From Bacillus sp. RO1 (lineage in GTDB: Bacteria > Bacillota > Bacilli > Bacillales > Bacillaceae_I), in contig NZ_JAAZWB010000089.1 in assembly GCF_012524115.1 (NCBI RefSeq), forward strand, positions 1-64,000: DNA of 64,000 nucleotides, in the 5' to 3' direction. Of the stretch, positions 33,842 to 42,514 are shown one piece after another. How positions within the stretch are numbered: position 1 is the first letter of the stretch; each line of letters begins with the position of its first letter. The notes beneath the pieces are model-generated. The model saw only the letters and a list, made by a program, of their open reading frames with translations, searched no databases and was not told where the DNA came from. The position numbers and the translations under genes are program-made.

Positions 33842-34795
33842 ATGAGCAAGCTTTTCAACTGCAAAATTATGTTTATTGGTGGCAAAGGGGGAGTTGGAAA
33901 ATCAACCACAGCTTCTGCTATTGCACACCTCTTATCAGAAGAAGACAAAAAGGTTTTATTAGTATCAACGGATCCAGCCCACAATATTGGAGACATCTTT
34001 CATGTAAAGCCGAAAGATAAGGTATTGTCGATCGACATATATCTGCATCTCTTGGAAATTAACCCTCACGCTGAATCTAAGAGATACATCGAGGAGGTGA
34101 AAACTAATCTAAAGGGGTTAGTAAAGGCCACCATGGTGAATGAGGTACATAGGCAAATTGATCTGGCAAGCGCATCACCAGGAGCAGATGAAGCGGCACT
34201 ATTTGATAAAATTACTTCCTTAGTGCTTGAAGAATACAATTCTTTCGACCATATCATATTTGACACTGCTCCAACCGGCCACACCATTAGGCTTTTAACA
34301 TTACCTGAACTGATGAATGTCTGGATAAGTGGCTTATTGGATAAGAGAAAAAAGGTTCAGCAAAACTATAGTCAGCTATTAAACGATGGAGAACCGGTTG
34401 AAGACCCTATATTTGATAAGTTACAGGCTAGAAAGCAAAAGTTTGTAAAGGTGCGGGATATTCTCCTTGATCAGAAGAAGACGGGATATGCTTTTGTCCT
34501 TAATGCAGAACGACTTCCTATATTGGAAACAAAAAAAGCGATAGATATGTTAGAAAAGCAAAACATGGACGTTTCCACTGTTTTTGTAAATAAGGTCATC
34601 CCAGACCATGCAGATGGTGTCTTTATGAAAAATCGCAGAGAAAATGAAAGACCATATATCCAGCATATTCATGAAATTTTCCATAAGCAAGAAATAATTA
34701 AAACTCCACTTTTTGAACATGACATTTCTAATTTAAGCCATTTGAGGAAGTATGCATATACGCTAACAAATAACTTTACTATGAAGAACTCTTAA
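33842..34795 (+). CDS. ArsA/Get3-family ATPase without arsenite-binding cysteines
   Basis: A 317-residue SIMIBI-class ATPase. Deviant Walker A GGKGGVGKST (about 13-22), switch I DPAHNIGDIF (about 46), and switch II DTAPTGHTIRLL (about 140) are intact. A single ATPase domain implies a homodimer. The only cysteine is near the N terminus, so neither the ArsA arsenite site nor the Get3 zinc CxxC is present, and no arsB or arsR lies nearby. A role in delivering or assembling a membrane protein, perhaps CstA, is inference from context. The frame opens upstream at 33773, but ATG 33842 follows GGAGGTAGAAG. Confidence 0.88.
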   Translation: MSKLFNCKIMFIGGKGGVGKSTTASAIAHLLSEEDKKVLLVSTDPAHNIGDIFHVKPKDKVLSIDIYLHLLEINPHAESKRYIEEVKTNLKGLVKATMVNEVHRQIDLASASPGADEAALFDKITSLVLEEYNSFDHIIFDTAPTGHTIRLLTLPELMNVWISGLLDKRKKVQQNYSQLLNDGEPVEDPIFDKLQARKQKFVKVRDILLDQKKTGYAFVLNAERLPILETKKAIDMLEKQNMDVSTVFVNKVIPDHADGVFMKNRRENERPYIQHIHEIFHKQEIIKTPLFEHDISNLSHLRKYAYTLTNNFTMKNS

Positions 34796-34832
34796 GAAAG
34801 GAGCAAATTCCTCCTTTTCTTAGGAGTTTTTT
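34788..34832 (+). terminator. terminator of the ArsA-like gene
   Basis: Long stem AACTCTTAAGAAAGGAG / CTCCTTTTCTTAGGAGTT (small bulge) that starts inside the stop region and ends in a T-run. Confidence 0.8.
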
Positions 34833-34881
34833 CTTGGTTGAAGGAAAGCCTAAAAGGAAATGAGTACGGGAGATAGGGTAC

Positions 34882-35793
34882 ATGAAAATGTTATGTCTTG
34901 ATGGGGGAGGAATCCGGGGAGTATTTGCGGTTTCTATTCTTCAGGAGATGGAGAAAGATTTCAACCAACCAATAGCTGACCTAGTAGACCTTGTTGCAGG
35001 AACAAGTACGGGCTCTATTATCGCCTCTTCGATTTCCATCAAAAAGCCAATGAAAGAAGTATTATCAGGCTATAAAAAATACGGAAAACAAATATTTACT
35101 CGCCAAGCAAAAGTAGGCCTTTTTAAAAGCATCTATAGTGATCGTCAGCTTAGACAGTTTATCATGCAAGCATTTGGGAATCGAAAATTAAAGAATATAA
35201 CAAGTCCTCTTTTAATACCTGCTGTTGATTTAACACATGGTCGGCCATTTGTACATCGTTCCAATTATGGAAACAAGGAAGCAAAGGATTTGACCATTCA
35301 CTTATGGGATGCGGTGCTTTCCTCTTGTTCTGCACCAGTATATTTTCCCCCAAACAATATCGGCAATGACTATCTTTCCATTGATGGAGGACTGTGGGCA
35401 AATAATCCATCTCTGGTTTGTATTACAGAAGGGATGGAATATTTCAAATTGAAACTGGAAGACATAGAAATTCTCTCTATTGGGACTGGACTTCAAAAAA
35501 TTGACTTTACCATTCAAAAGGACAAATATTGGGGAGTAAAACAGTGGCTGCCCTTTCGATTCCCTTCCATGAAAGTGACGCCAAAATTATTAGACCTTGC
35601 TTTGCAATTATCATCTGAGTCTGTGTCCTATCAATGCAGGCATCTATTAGGAAGTAATTACATCCGACTTAATAAGGAGCTGGGAGAGGAAGTACCATTT
35701 GATGATGTAACCTATATGGACGAGCTGATCCAACTAGGGAAATCAGTTTATTCCGAACAGAAAAAAGTGATAAGCGAATTCTTAAGTACCTGA
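34882..35793 (+). CDS. patatin-like phospholipase
   Basis: A 303-residue soluble patatin. Oxyanion-hole DGGGIRG spans residues 7-13, the nucleophile elbow GTSTG is near 41-45 (Ser 43), and the catalytic Asp is in SIDGGLWANNP (about 168). It hydrolyses acyl esters of lipids. The DGGGIRG start is also seen in CapV-type effectors of CBASS phage defence, but no cyclic-nucleotide synthase is adjacent, so a housekeeping lipase role is at least as likely. RBS GGGAGATAGGG. Confidence 0.88.
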   Translation: MKMLCLDGGGIRGVFAVSILQEMEKDFNQPIADLVDLVAGTSTGSIIASSISIKKPMKEVLSGYKKYGKQIFTRQAKVGLFKSIYSDRQLRQFIMQAFGNRKLKNITSPLLIPAVDLTHGRPFVHRSNYGNKEAKDLTIHLWDAVLSSCSAPVYFPPNNIGNDYLSIDGGLWANNPSLVCITEGMEYFKLKLEDIEILSIGTGLQKIDFTIQKDKYWGVKQWLPFRFPSMKVTPKLLDLALQLSSESVSYQCRHLLGSNYIRLNKELGEEVPFDDVTYMDELIQLGKSVYSEQKKVISEFLST

Positions 35794-35859
35794 TTTGTTT
35801 TTTTCTCTATCAGAAGGGGTACTATAACTGTAGAAAATAAATGAAGGGGGAATTTTGCT

Positions 35860-36681
35860 TTGTCTTCGGAAAAAAGAATCACACTACATGAGTTTAATAA
35901 TTTAACAAAATCCCTGAGTTTTAATATGTATGATATTTGTTATACAAAGACAAAAGAGGAAAGGGAATCCTATATTGATTATATAGATGAACAATATAAT
36001 GCCGATCGCTTGACCAAAATTTTAAAAAACGTCGCTGAACTAATTGGTGCCCATGTACTAAATGTCGCTAAACAGGATTATGTACCTCAAGGGGCTAGTG
36101 TGACGGTACTTGTTTCTGAAGGACCAGTAGTAGAAGTTCCGACTGAATCTTATGAGGAGTCTCCAGGACCACTACCGGATTCTGTAGTATGCCAGCTTGA
36201 TAAAAGCCATATTACCGTACATACTTATCCGGAATACCATCCTGTAGAGGGGATCAGTACCTTTCGGGCCGATATTGATGTGTCCACTTGCGGAGAGATA
36301 TCCCCATTGAAAGCTTTAAACTATCTGATCCACTCTTTTGAAACAGATATCATGACCATGGATTACCGAGTACGTGGCTTTACAAGAGATATTAACGGTA
36401 ACAAGCTGTTTATTGACCATGACATCAATTCAATCCAAAACTACATACCAAATGATGTTAAAAGCCTTTATGATATGATTGATGTAAATATCTATCAGGA
36501 AAATATTTTTCACACAAAGTGCCGTCTAAAGGAATTTGATCTAAATAATTATCTGTTCGGATACTCTAAAGACAAACTGTCAGATGATGAAAGGTATGAA
36601 ATTACAAACAAGCTTACAAATGAAATGGACGAAATATTTTATGGCAAAAACATTAATTTTGGACACCGAGAAGAAGAATGA
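35860..36681 (+). CDS. speD: S-adenosylmethionine decarboxylase proenzyme, enterobacterial (SpeD class 1a) type
   Basis: A 273-residue pyruvoyl enzyme that makes decarboxylated AdoMet for spermidine. [16 protein letters not shown] holds the self-cleavage Ser (about 116). [40 protein letters not shown] and [20 protein letters not shown] closely follow E. coli SpeD. B. subtilis SpeD is the unrelated-length class 1b (about 126 residues), so this is a different, longer type. There is no speE beside it. TTG start at 35860 after GAAGGGGGAA. Confidence 0.93.
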   Translation: MSSEKRITLHEFNNLTKSLSFNMYDICYTKTKEERESYIDYIDEQYNADRLTKILKNVAELIGAHVLNVAKQDYVPQGASVTVLVSEGPVVEVPTESYEESPGPLPDSVVCQLDKSHITVHTYPEYHPVEGISTFRADIDVSTCGEISPLKALNYLIHSFETDIMTMDYRVRGFTRDINGNKLFIDHDINSIQNYIPNDVKSLYDMIDVNIYQENIFHTKCRLKEFDLNNYLFGYSKDKLSDDERYEITNKLTNEMDEIFYGKNINFGHREEE

Positions 36682-36696
36682 ATAACGATTAATCTG

Positions 36697-36731
36697 AAAA
36701 AGCGATGAGTCCAAGACTTATTGCTTTTTTT
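36697..36731 (+). terminator. speD terminator
   Basis: Stem AAAAAGCGATGAGTC / GACTTATTGCTTTTT (one G.T) with a CAA loop. Confidence 0.88.
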
Positions 36732-36795
36732 ATTGGAATGAATTCCCCTTTAGAAGAATAACACCTAATAATAGGGTTAAAAAGGGGAGAGCATT

Positions 36796-37239
36796 ATGGG
36801 ACAACATAATCATGATCCAAATTTAAGTGGTTCCGATAAACTGATTTTAGCGATTTCAATGACACTTCTTTTTGCATTTGCCCTGCTTATTGTAGGTGGA
36901 GCCTTTTTGTTTGGTTTTGCGGGCCTTTTTCAACTCTTCAGTGTCCAATATGAGACAAAAAGTTCCTTGATTTCCTATATTGTCCTATTGATACCATTAA
37001 CCTTAATGTTTGAAATAGCTACCATGACCTTTCTTATTAGAGTTTTGCCTCGATTAAGAAGGAAATGGATTATTACCATTTCACAAATAGGGATTTCCTT
37101 TCTATTCATATGGATTCCTTTATATCTTACAGATGAATGGATAAAGGGGATCACAGTTCCATTGTATACAGAATTGGTTGCGGCTAGTTTGTTGCTTGTT
37201 TTAGATAGTTTGGTAGAAAAAAAGCATTTCAAGGAATGA
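36796..37239 (+). CDS. four-helix membrane protein, possibly YrvL-like
   Basis: A 147-residue protein with four hydrophobic segments (about 18-45, 55-80, 90-112, 118-138). The GGAFLFGFAGLFQLFSVQY stretch recalls the regulatory YrvL family, proposed regulators of an alternative sigma factor in B. subtilis, but the assignment is from memory and weak. The N terminus MGQHNHDPN is cytoplasmic. RBS AAAGGGGAGAG. Stands alone between speD and the siderophore regulator. Confidence 0.5.
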   Translation: MGQHNHDPNLSGSDKLILAISMTLLFAFALLIVGGAFLFGFAGLFQLFSVQYETKSSLISYIVLLIPLTLMFEIATMTFLIRVLPRLRRKWIITISQIGISFLFIWIPLYLTDEWIKGITVPLYTELVAASLLLVLDSLVEKKHFKE

Positions 37240-37274
37240 ATTGGGACCTTAAGAACTAAAATCTTAGCACTTTA

Positions 37275-37304
37275 TTGCAATTGATAATCATTATCATATA
37301 TAAT
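37275..37304 (+). promoter_or_regulatory. promoter of the siderophore regulator with embedded Fur box
   Basis: TTGCAA (37275-37280) and TATAAT (37299-37304) flank an 18-bp spacer that holds the perfect 7-1-7 Fur box TGATAATCATTATCA (37282-37296). Iron-replete Fur should block RNA polymerase directly. Confidence 0.88.
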
Positions 37305-37342
37305 AGGAGAATCTTAAAGAATGAAAGTAAGGGGAAAACGTA

Positions 37343-38845
37343 ATGTACACAATTTCACATCACTTATTAGAGGAAGGAGAAGAGCTAATTGCACCTCCTT
37401 CCATTATTTATGTTGCAGCAAATACAGCTGCTGTTAAAAGTACAAAGTTGTCTGATGTACAGGAACTATCCGAGGGAAAAGCCTATTGGATGAAAAACGA
37501 CTCTATCGTGTCACCTGCAAACAACTATTTAAAAATATATATCATTGAAATAATGGATATGAACCAAGAACATATTTACTTCACTGCTACGGAACCTTGT
37601 AAGATAAGTCCTATTTTAGACGAGTTGATTATCCTTCAAAAAAGTAAATCGTTTTTGGACCGTTGCAATTTCCAAGCAAAGCTGTGGAAATTAATTGGTA
37701 GTATGACAGAAGTGCAACCTTTAGATGATATAGAACAAACCATAACCTATATTTACAAGAACTCTCATAAACCTTTTAGTGTTCAGGATCTTGCTGCTAA
37801 AGCTCGTATGACGCCAGTTTCCTTTGCGAGAGCTTTTAAGAAGAAAACAGGAATCCCACCAAAAGAATTTGTTCTTGATACGAAAATAAAAAAAGCCAAG
37901 GAACTGATTGTGCAAAATAAAGGTATAAATATTAAAGATGTAGCTCTTCAAATAGGGATTCAAGACGAGTTTTATTTTAGCCGTTTATTTAAAAAACGTG
38001 AAGGGTTATCGCCCACTATTTACATAAAAAAAATTCAAAATCGTGTGGCAGTGGTCAGTCAATTATTTTTGCAAGACCACCTACTAGCATTAGGCATTCA
38101 ACCGGTGGCCGCACCTGTGTATCCTAGTATTTATCCAAAAACAAATGGGATTCCCTCTTATCTAGAAAAGCCTTTAGAGGGTACTTTACTTTTAAACGCA
38201 GAAAAAACTATTAACTCCAAAGATATTATGAAAGTCAATCCTGATTGTATTATAAAAACCTCTCTTCACCATGGAGAGCATCAAACACTGACATGGCTGA
38301 AAAATAACGATGTCCATTTGATAGATTTTCAAAAGACGTGGGATGATTATTTAGAACAAATTGCTCAGTTTTTTGGTAGAGAAGAGGCGGTAGCTACCAT
38401 CAAGAAAGAAATGGAGAAATTAGAGAATCGCGCAAAAGAGATGCTTAAAGAGGTGGCCAAAAGTGGGGGATGGGCAGTAGTGTGGGTAAGAAATGAAGAA
38501 ATTAGACTTTATGGTGCTTCTAATCATGCTTGCATGGATCTGTTGTATCAAACACTAGATTTTACACCTCATCAAGGCTTGCCTAAAAGTGGGTATATTA
38601 CCATAACTGTTAAAGAATTATTGGAACTTAACCCAGAAAAAATTCTATTCTTATGGAGCTCTAAAGCAGCGGTAGATAAGGTTGCAAAGGATCCTGAATG
38701 GGACAAACTAAGAGCAGTTGAAAATAAGGAAATATATATACCAAGCAGCAATGAATGGGATCCATGGGGACCATTGGGAAGAAAACATATGATAGAGGGT
38801 CTAGTTAGCTATTTTAACTTAGATGAAAAACTTCTTTATATGTGA
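37343..38845 (+). CDS. AraC regulator fused to an iron-siderophore-binding domain (Btr-like)
   Basis: A 500-residue fusion. The N-terminal cupin-like part covers about 1-130, the AraC helix-turn-helix pair about 140-236 (FSVQDLAAKARMTPVSFARA, IKDVALQIGIQDEFYFSRLF), and the C-terminal class III periplasmic-binding fold about 245-500. This is the plan of B. subtilis Btr, which senses ferri-bacillibactin in the cytoplasm and activates the uptake genes. Here it adjoins asb genes, so ferri-petrobactin is the likely ligand. Preceded by a Fur-controlled promoter. RBS AAGGGGAAAACG. Confidence 0.9.
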   Translation: MYTISHHLLEEGEELIAPPSIIYVAANTAAVKSTKLSDVQELSEGKAYWMKNDSIVSPANNYLKIYIIEIMDMNQEHIYFTATEPCKISPILDELIILQKSKSFLDRCNFQAKLWKLIGSMTEVQPLDDIEQTITYIYKNSHKPFSVQDLAAKARMTPVSFARAFKKKTGIPPKEFVLDTKIKKAKELIVQNKGINIKDVALQIGIQDEFYFSRLFKKREGLSPTIYIKKIQNRVAVVSQLFLQDHLLALGIQPVAAPVYPSIYPKTNGIPSYLEKPLEGTLLLNAEKTINSKDIMKVNPDCIIKTSLHHGEHQTLTWLKNNDVHLIDFQKTWDDYLEQIAQFFGREEAVATIKKEMEKLENRAKEMLKEVAKSGGWAVVWVRNEEIRLYGASNHACMDLLYQTLDFTPHQGLPKSGYITITVKELLELNPEKILFLWSSKAAVDKVAKDPEWDKLRAVENKEIYIPSSNEWDPWGPLGRKHMIEGLVSYFNLDEKLLYM

Positions 38846-38897
38846 TGAGTATATTATGTCTATGTCGAAAGTTAGATTTGTGCATGGAAACTTTAAT

Positions 38898-38912
38898 TGA
38901 TAATAGTTATCA
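38898..38912 (+). promoter_or_regulatory. second Fur box, one mismatch
   Basis: TGATAATAGTTATCA, 7-1-7 with one mismatch, between the regulator stop codon and the terminator hairpin. Confidence 0.75.
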
Positions 38913-38915
38913 TTG

Positions 38916-38950
38916 AGAATGAATTTCATCAAGAGATTCATTCTTTTTTA
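38916..38950 (+). terminator. terminator between the regulator and asbA
   Basis: Stem AGAATGAAT / ATTCATTCT with an 11-nt loop and six or more T. Lies between two Fur boxes, so asb has its own promoter or depends on read-through. Confidence 0.75.
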
Positions 38951-38958
38951 ATCAGAAA

Positions 38959-38973
38959 TGATAATCATTATCA
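38959..38973 (+). promoter_or_regulatory. Fur box of the asb operon
   Basis: Perfect TGATAATCATTATCA, 34 bp before the asbA start. A matching -35/-10 pair is not obvious; TATCAT at 38969 could be the -10. Confidence 0.88.
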
Positions 38974-39006
38974 TTAAAGTGGTAAAAAATTAGAAAGGGT
39001 GGCATT

Positions 39007-40821
39007 ATGCATAATTCAACTAAAAAAATTGCAGAAAAGGCCTCCTACGAAGCCTTCATGAATTGTTATATTCGTGAGGTTGGAGATGAGAACTGGGTAA
39101 AGAAAAACGACTTGCTTAAGCTGTTTAAACTGCCTTACATAGTCAATAGTGAGGAAGCTTTGGAACTGGTGCTTCCTTTACAACATATAAGATTGCTAAT
39201 TGAAGTCAATTATCGTTCCTTAGTAGGTAAACACAAACTAGGGAGAGTCTACAAATTCGATGATAAGGAATTAGAATGGAAGGAAGAAGAACCTTTAAAT
39301 TGTATGATTTCATGCATTCAAGAATTGAACCTGCAAGCTAAAAACAATAATTGCCATGAGATGACATCTCATTATGATGAACTTATTTTACGGTTGATTG
39401 ATAGCTATCATACCATTTGTACATATATGGAAAAATCAGATTTAAAAAATGATGATAAAAAAGTAGAAGATTACAGCTTTTTAGAATCAGAGCAATCGAT
39501 ATTATTTGGTCATTGGTTGCATCCAACCCCAAAAAGTAGACAAGGGATGGCCTCTTGGCAGCATGATCTATATGCTCCCGAACTAAAAGGAACTTTTCAG
39601 TTACATTATTTTGAAGTAGATCAATCGATTTTGAAAGAAAACTTCTATGCTGAAGAAGATTCCTCGTTAATAAAGAATGAGATTCTGAAAATGACAAGGG
39701 AAGGTAAATACCTTTTACCCATGCACCCATTACAATCTCAGTGGCTTCTGCAACAGGACTATGTACAAAAAGCAATGCAGGCTAACCTATTGAAATATAT
39801 AGGCCCTATGGGAGACACGTTCAGTGCCACTTCTTCTTTAAGAACAGTTTACAACGAAAAAGATAACTGGATGTACAAGTTCTCCATCCCTGTAAAAGTG
39901 ACAAATTCCATGAGAGTAAACAAAGTGCATGAGCTCGAAGCTGGAGTTGTCATGGCGGAATTATTCAATAGGATAGACTTTTTACAAAAGCATAGGTGTT
40001 TCCGAGTATTAAATGATCCGATTTCCTTGTCTCTAAACCTTCCCGGGAAAATAGAAAATGGTTTTGAAGTTATTCTTCGGTCAAATCCATTTAAAGATGG
40101 TGAAGGAAAAGGGGTTCATTCCATTGCAGCATTGGTGCAAGATCCACTCCCTGGAGAAGCATCATTAATGAAAAAATTGATTCATAGCATTTCCCGCACT
40201 TATCAACTAAACCCAGAAGAAGCAAGTTTTCAATGGTTTCAAAAATATTGGCACTGTTCGGTCGAGCCAATGATTTCTTTGTATGATGAATTTGGATTGG
40301 CATTAGAGGCACACCAGCAAAATAGTTTGGTGGATGTATCAGACGGGTTTCCTACACATTATTACTTTAGAGATAATCAAGGCTATTATTTATCAAATTC
40401 AAAGAGAGAAAAGCTAGTGAGAATGGTTGTTAATTTGAAGAACACACCTGAACTATTCTTCGACGAAGAAATGATCCAACATCGTTTTACCTATTATCTT
40501 TTTATTAACCATATCTTTTCCATCATATACAGAATGGGAGAGGATGGCTTGATTGCAGAAGAAAAATTAGTCCATTGGATGATGAAAGAATTGAATAATC
40601 TTAAAGAGAGATTGTCTGGGGAAGGAAAAAGATTTGTCCATTTTATATTGAATAACAAGGTACTTCCGTGCAAAGCAAACCTTTTGACACGTTTTCATGA
40701 TGTGGACGAACTTTTGACTGATTTAGAACAGGCAGTCTATACTTCCATGCCAAATCCATTTTACTTGATGCTTTCCATGGAAAAAAAGGAGAAACATTAT
40801 GCCACAGCAAGTAGCGTCTAA
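39007..40821 (+). CDS. asbA: petrobactin biosynthesis NIS synthetase AsbA
   Basis: A 604-residue IucA/IucC-type NRPS-independent siderophore synthetase that adenylates citrate and joins it to spermidine. The family ATP-site blocks are present: FGHWLHPTPKSRQGM (about 163-178), LPMHPLQSQWL (about 238), SATSSLRTVYNEKDNWMYKF (about 275-295), and LEAHQQNSLV (about 435). Length is close to B. anthracis AsbA. First gene of six; overlaps asbB by 23 bp. RBS GAAAGGGTGG. Fur-regulated. Confidence 0.92.
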   Translation: MHNSTKKIAEKASYEAFMNCYIREVGDENWVKKNDLLKLFKLPYIVNSEEALELVLPLQHIRLLIEVNYRSLVGKHKLGRVYKFDDKELEWKEEEPLNCMISCIQELNLQAKNNNCHEMTSHYDELILRLIDSYHTICTYMEKSDLKNDDKKVEDYSFLESEQSILFGHWLHPTPKSRQGMASWQHDLYAPELKGTFQLHYFEVDQSILKENFYAEEDSSLIKNEILKMTREGKYLLPMHPLQSQWLLQQDYVQKAMQANLLKYIGPMGDTFSATSSLRTVYNEKDNWMYKFSIPVKVTNSMRVNKVHELEAGVVMAELFNRIDFLQKHRCFRVLNDPISLSLNLPGKIENGFEVILRSNPFKDGEGKGVHSIAALVQDPLPGEASLMKKLIHSISRTYQLNPEEASFQWFQKYWHCSVEPMISLYDEFGLALEAHQQNSLVDVSDGFPTHYYFRDNQGYYLSNSKREKLVRMVVNLKNTPELFFDEEMIQHRFTYYLFINHIFSIIYRMGEDGLIAEEKLVHWMMKELNNLKERLSGEGKRFVHFILNNKVLPCKANLLTRFHDVDELLTDLEQAVYTSMPNPFYLMLSMEKKEKHYATASSV

Positions 40822-42514
40822 TACGGAAAAAAGGGTAATAAAGCAGTTGTTAGAGGCGATAGTTTTTGAAAAGTTACTCCCTTTTGAAATGTTGGAGGAA
40901 GGTTTTAAAACTCATATCATCATATTTGGTAATAATTTTCGTATTCACTCAGAAGCGACACGCTCTTCTTTTGGAAGAATTCGACTACATGAATCCACTA
41001 TTAAAATTACAGACCAACAAGGCCATCAAATACCTGAACCAATAAGGGAGATTGTCTCACAGCTTTCAAATGATCATAAAATACAAGATAGCTTGATAGA
41101 GGAGTTACACCAAACCATTTTGCTTGGTGACTGGAATGAGCAAAATCTTGAGCAACCATGTAGGCGTGATCTTTCCTATGAAGAAATGGAGTCAGCAATC
41201 ATGGAAGGGCACCCCTACCATCCTTGTTTTAAGGCAAGGACTGGTTTTAATACATACGATCATGAAATGTATGGTCCAGAGGCGAGGCAATCTTTTCAGC
41301 TATTCTGGGTTGCAATCAAACGGGAATATGTGAACGCCTCTCTTCCAAACTCTGAAGAAGCATTCTTACAAAATGAAGTTGGTGAAAGAACTTATTCCTT
41401 ACTCCTTGATCGTCTGAACATGGCAGGAGGTACAATCAAAAATTACTCACTGTTTCCTGTACATCCTTGGCAATGGGAGAACAAGATTCTGCAAGAAGTA
41501 AAATTTCTAGGACCAGATGATATTATCCCACTTGGATCTGCTGGTGATTTTTATCGAGCGACCCAATCTGTTAGAACATTGTGGAATGAGACACATCCTG
41601 AAAAGGCACATATTAAATTACCAATAAACATGGTAAACACTTCTTCTCTAAGACTGATAGAACCTCACTCAGTATGTACAGCTCCGGCACTTTCAAACTG
41701 GGTGGCAAATTTGATAGAGTCTGATGACTATCTAACAGAGAGTCTTACTATTTTGGCTGAATATGCCGGTATGGTGGCTATGGAGGAATTTCCGAACCTT
41801 TCCGGTCACCTGGCAGCTATCTGGAGGATCAGTCCAACTAGTTCCGTTATGGGCCTGGAAAGCGCCGTACCAATGAATGCAATGTCATTACTAGAAAAAG
41901 ACGGGAAGCCCTTCATCCTTCCTTGGCTTGAGCGTTACGGTATGAAGAAATGGGTGGAGCAATTTGTAAAAGTTACGGTTGTCCCAGTATGGCACTTGCT
42001 TGTATCAGAGGGAGTGGCACTAGAAGCACATGCTCAGAATATGATTCTTGTTCATGAAAATGGCTGGCCGAAAAGAGTGATTTTGCGGGATTTCCATGAA
42101 AGCTTGGAATATGTGAATGAATTCCTGAAACAGCCTGAGTTGACTCCTAATTTTTCAGAACTACATCCATGCTACCTACATGCACCGAATGATGAGTATT
42201 ATTGGATGTCCTCGGTAGAAGGTTTACGGGAATTGATTATGGATACTTTATTTGTTTTTCACTTAAGTGAACTATCCTTTCTACTAAGTCATCACATGGA
42301 TTTTGCAGAAGAGGATTTCTGGAAAGAAGTTAGAGATGCAATACAAACGCATTTTTTACATCACCCTCGATTACAGGAAAGAAATAAACAACTTGGAGCA
42401 GACAAAGAAGAAATCTTTACGGAATCTCTTTTTACTAGAAAAGTTGGAATGGATAAAAGGGAATATCGTCATCCTGTTTACAACAGCTTAATTAATGAAG
42501 GGAAGTTATTATAG
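40799..42514 (+). CDS. asbB: petrobactin biosynthesis NIS synthetase AsbB
   Basis: A 571-residue second NIS synthetase, which attaches the second spermidine or dihydroxybenzoyl-spermidine arm to citrate. GHPYHPCFKARTGFNTYDHE (about 137-156), PVHPWQWEN (about 219) and LEAHAQNMILVHENGWPKRV (about 408-427) are the ATP and acyl-site blocks. It is somewhat shorter than the B. anthracis protein as I remember it. The start lies within asbA, after AAAAGGAG, and asbC follows without a gap. Confidence 0.92.
   Translation: MPQQVASNTEKRVIKQLLEAIVFEKLLPFEMLEEGFKTHIIIFGNNFRIHSEATRSSFGRIRLHESTIKITDQQGHQIPEPIREIVSQLSNDHKIQDSLIEELHQTILLGDWNEQNLEQPCRRDLSYEEMESAIMEGHPYHPCFKARTGFNTYDHEMYGPEARQSFQLFWVAIKREYVNASLPNSEEAFLQNEVGERTYSLLLDRLNMAGGTIKNYSLFPVHPWQWENKILQEVKFLGPDDIIPLGSAGDFYRATQSVRTLWNETHPEKAHIKLPINMVNTSSLRLIEPHSVCTAPALSNWVANLIESDDYLTESLTILAEYAGMVAMEEFPNLSGHLAAIWRISPTSSVMGLESAVPMNAMSLLEKDGKPFILPWLERYGMKKWVEQFVKVTVVPVWHLLVSEGVALEAHAQNMILVHENGWPKRVILRDFHESLEYVNEFLKQPELTPNFSELHPCYLHAPNDEYYWMSSVEGLRELIMDTLFVFHLSELSFLLSHHMDFAEEDFWKEVRDAIQTHFLHHPRLQERNKQLGADKEEIFTESLFTRKVGMDKREYRHPVYNSLINEGKLL

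Noticed and set aside
33842-34795. Arsenite-pump ATPase ArsA
   Set aside because: There is one ATPase domain, no arsenite-binding cysteines, and no arsB, arsD or arsR nearby.
34882-35793. A CBASS anti-phage operon around the patatin
   Set aside because: The neighbours are an ArsA-like ATPase and speD; no nucleotidyltransferase or accessory gene is present.
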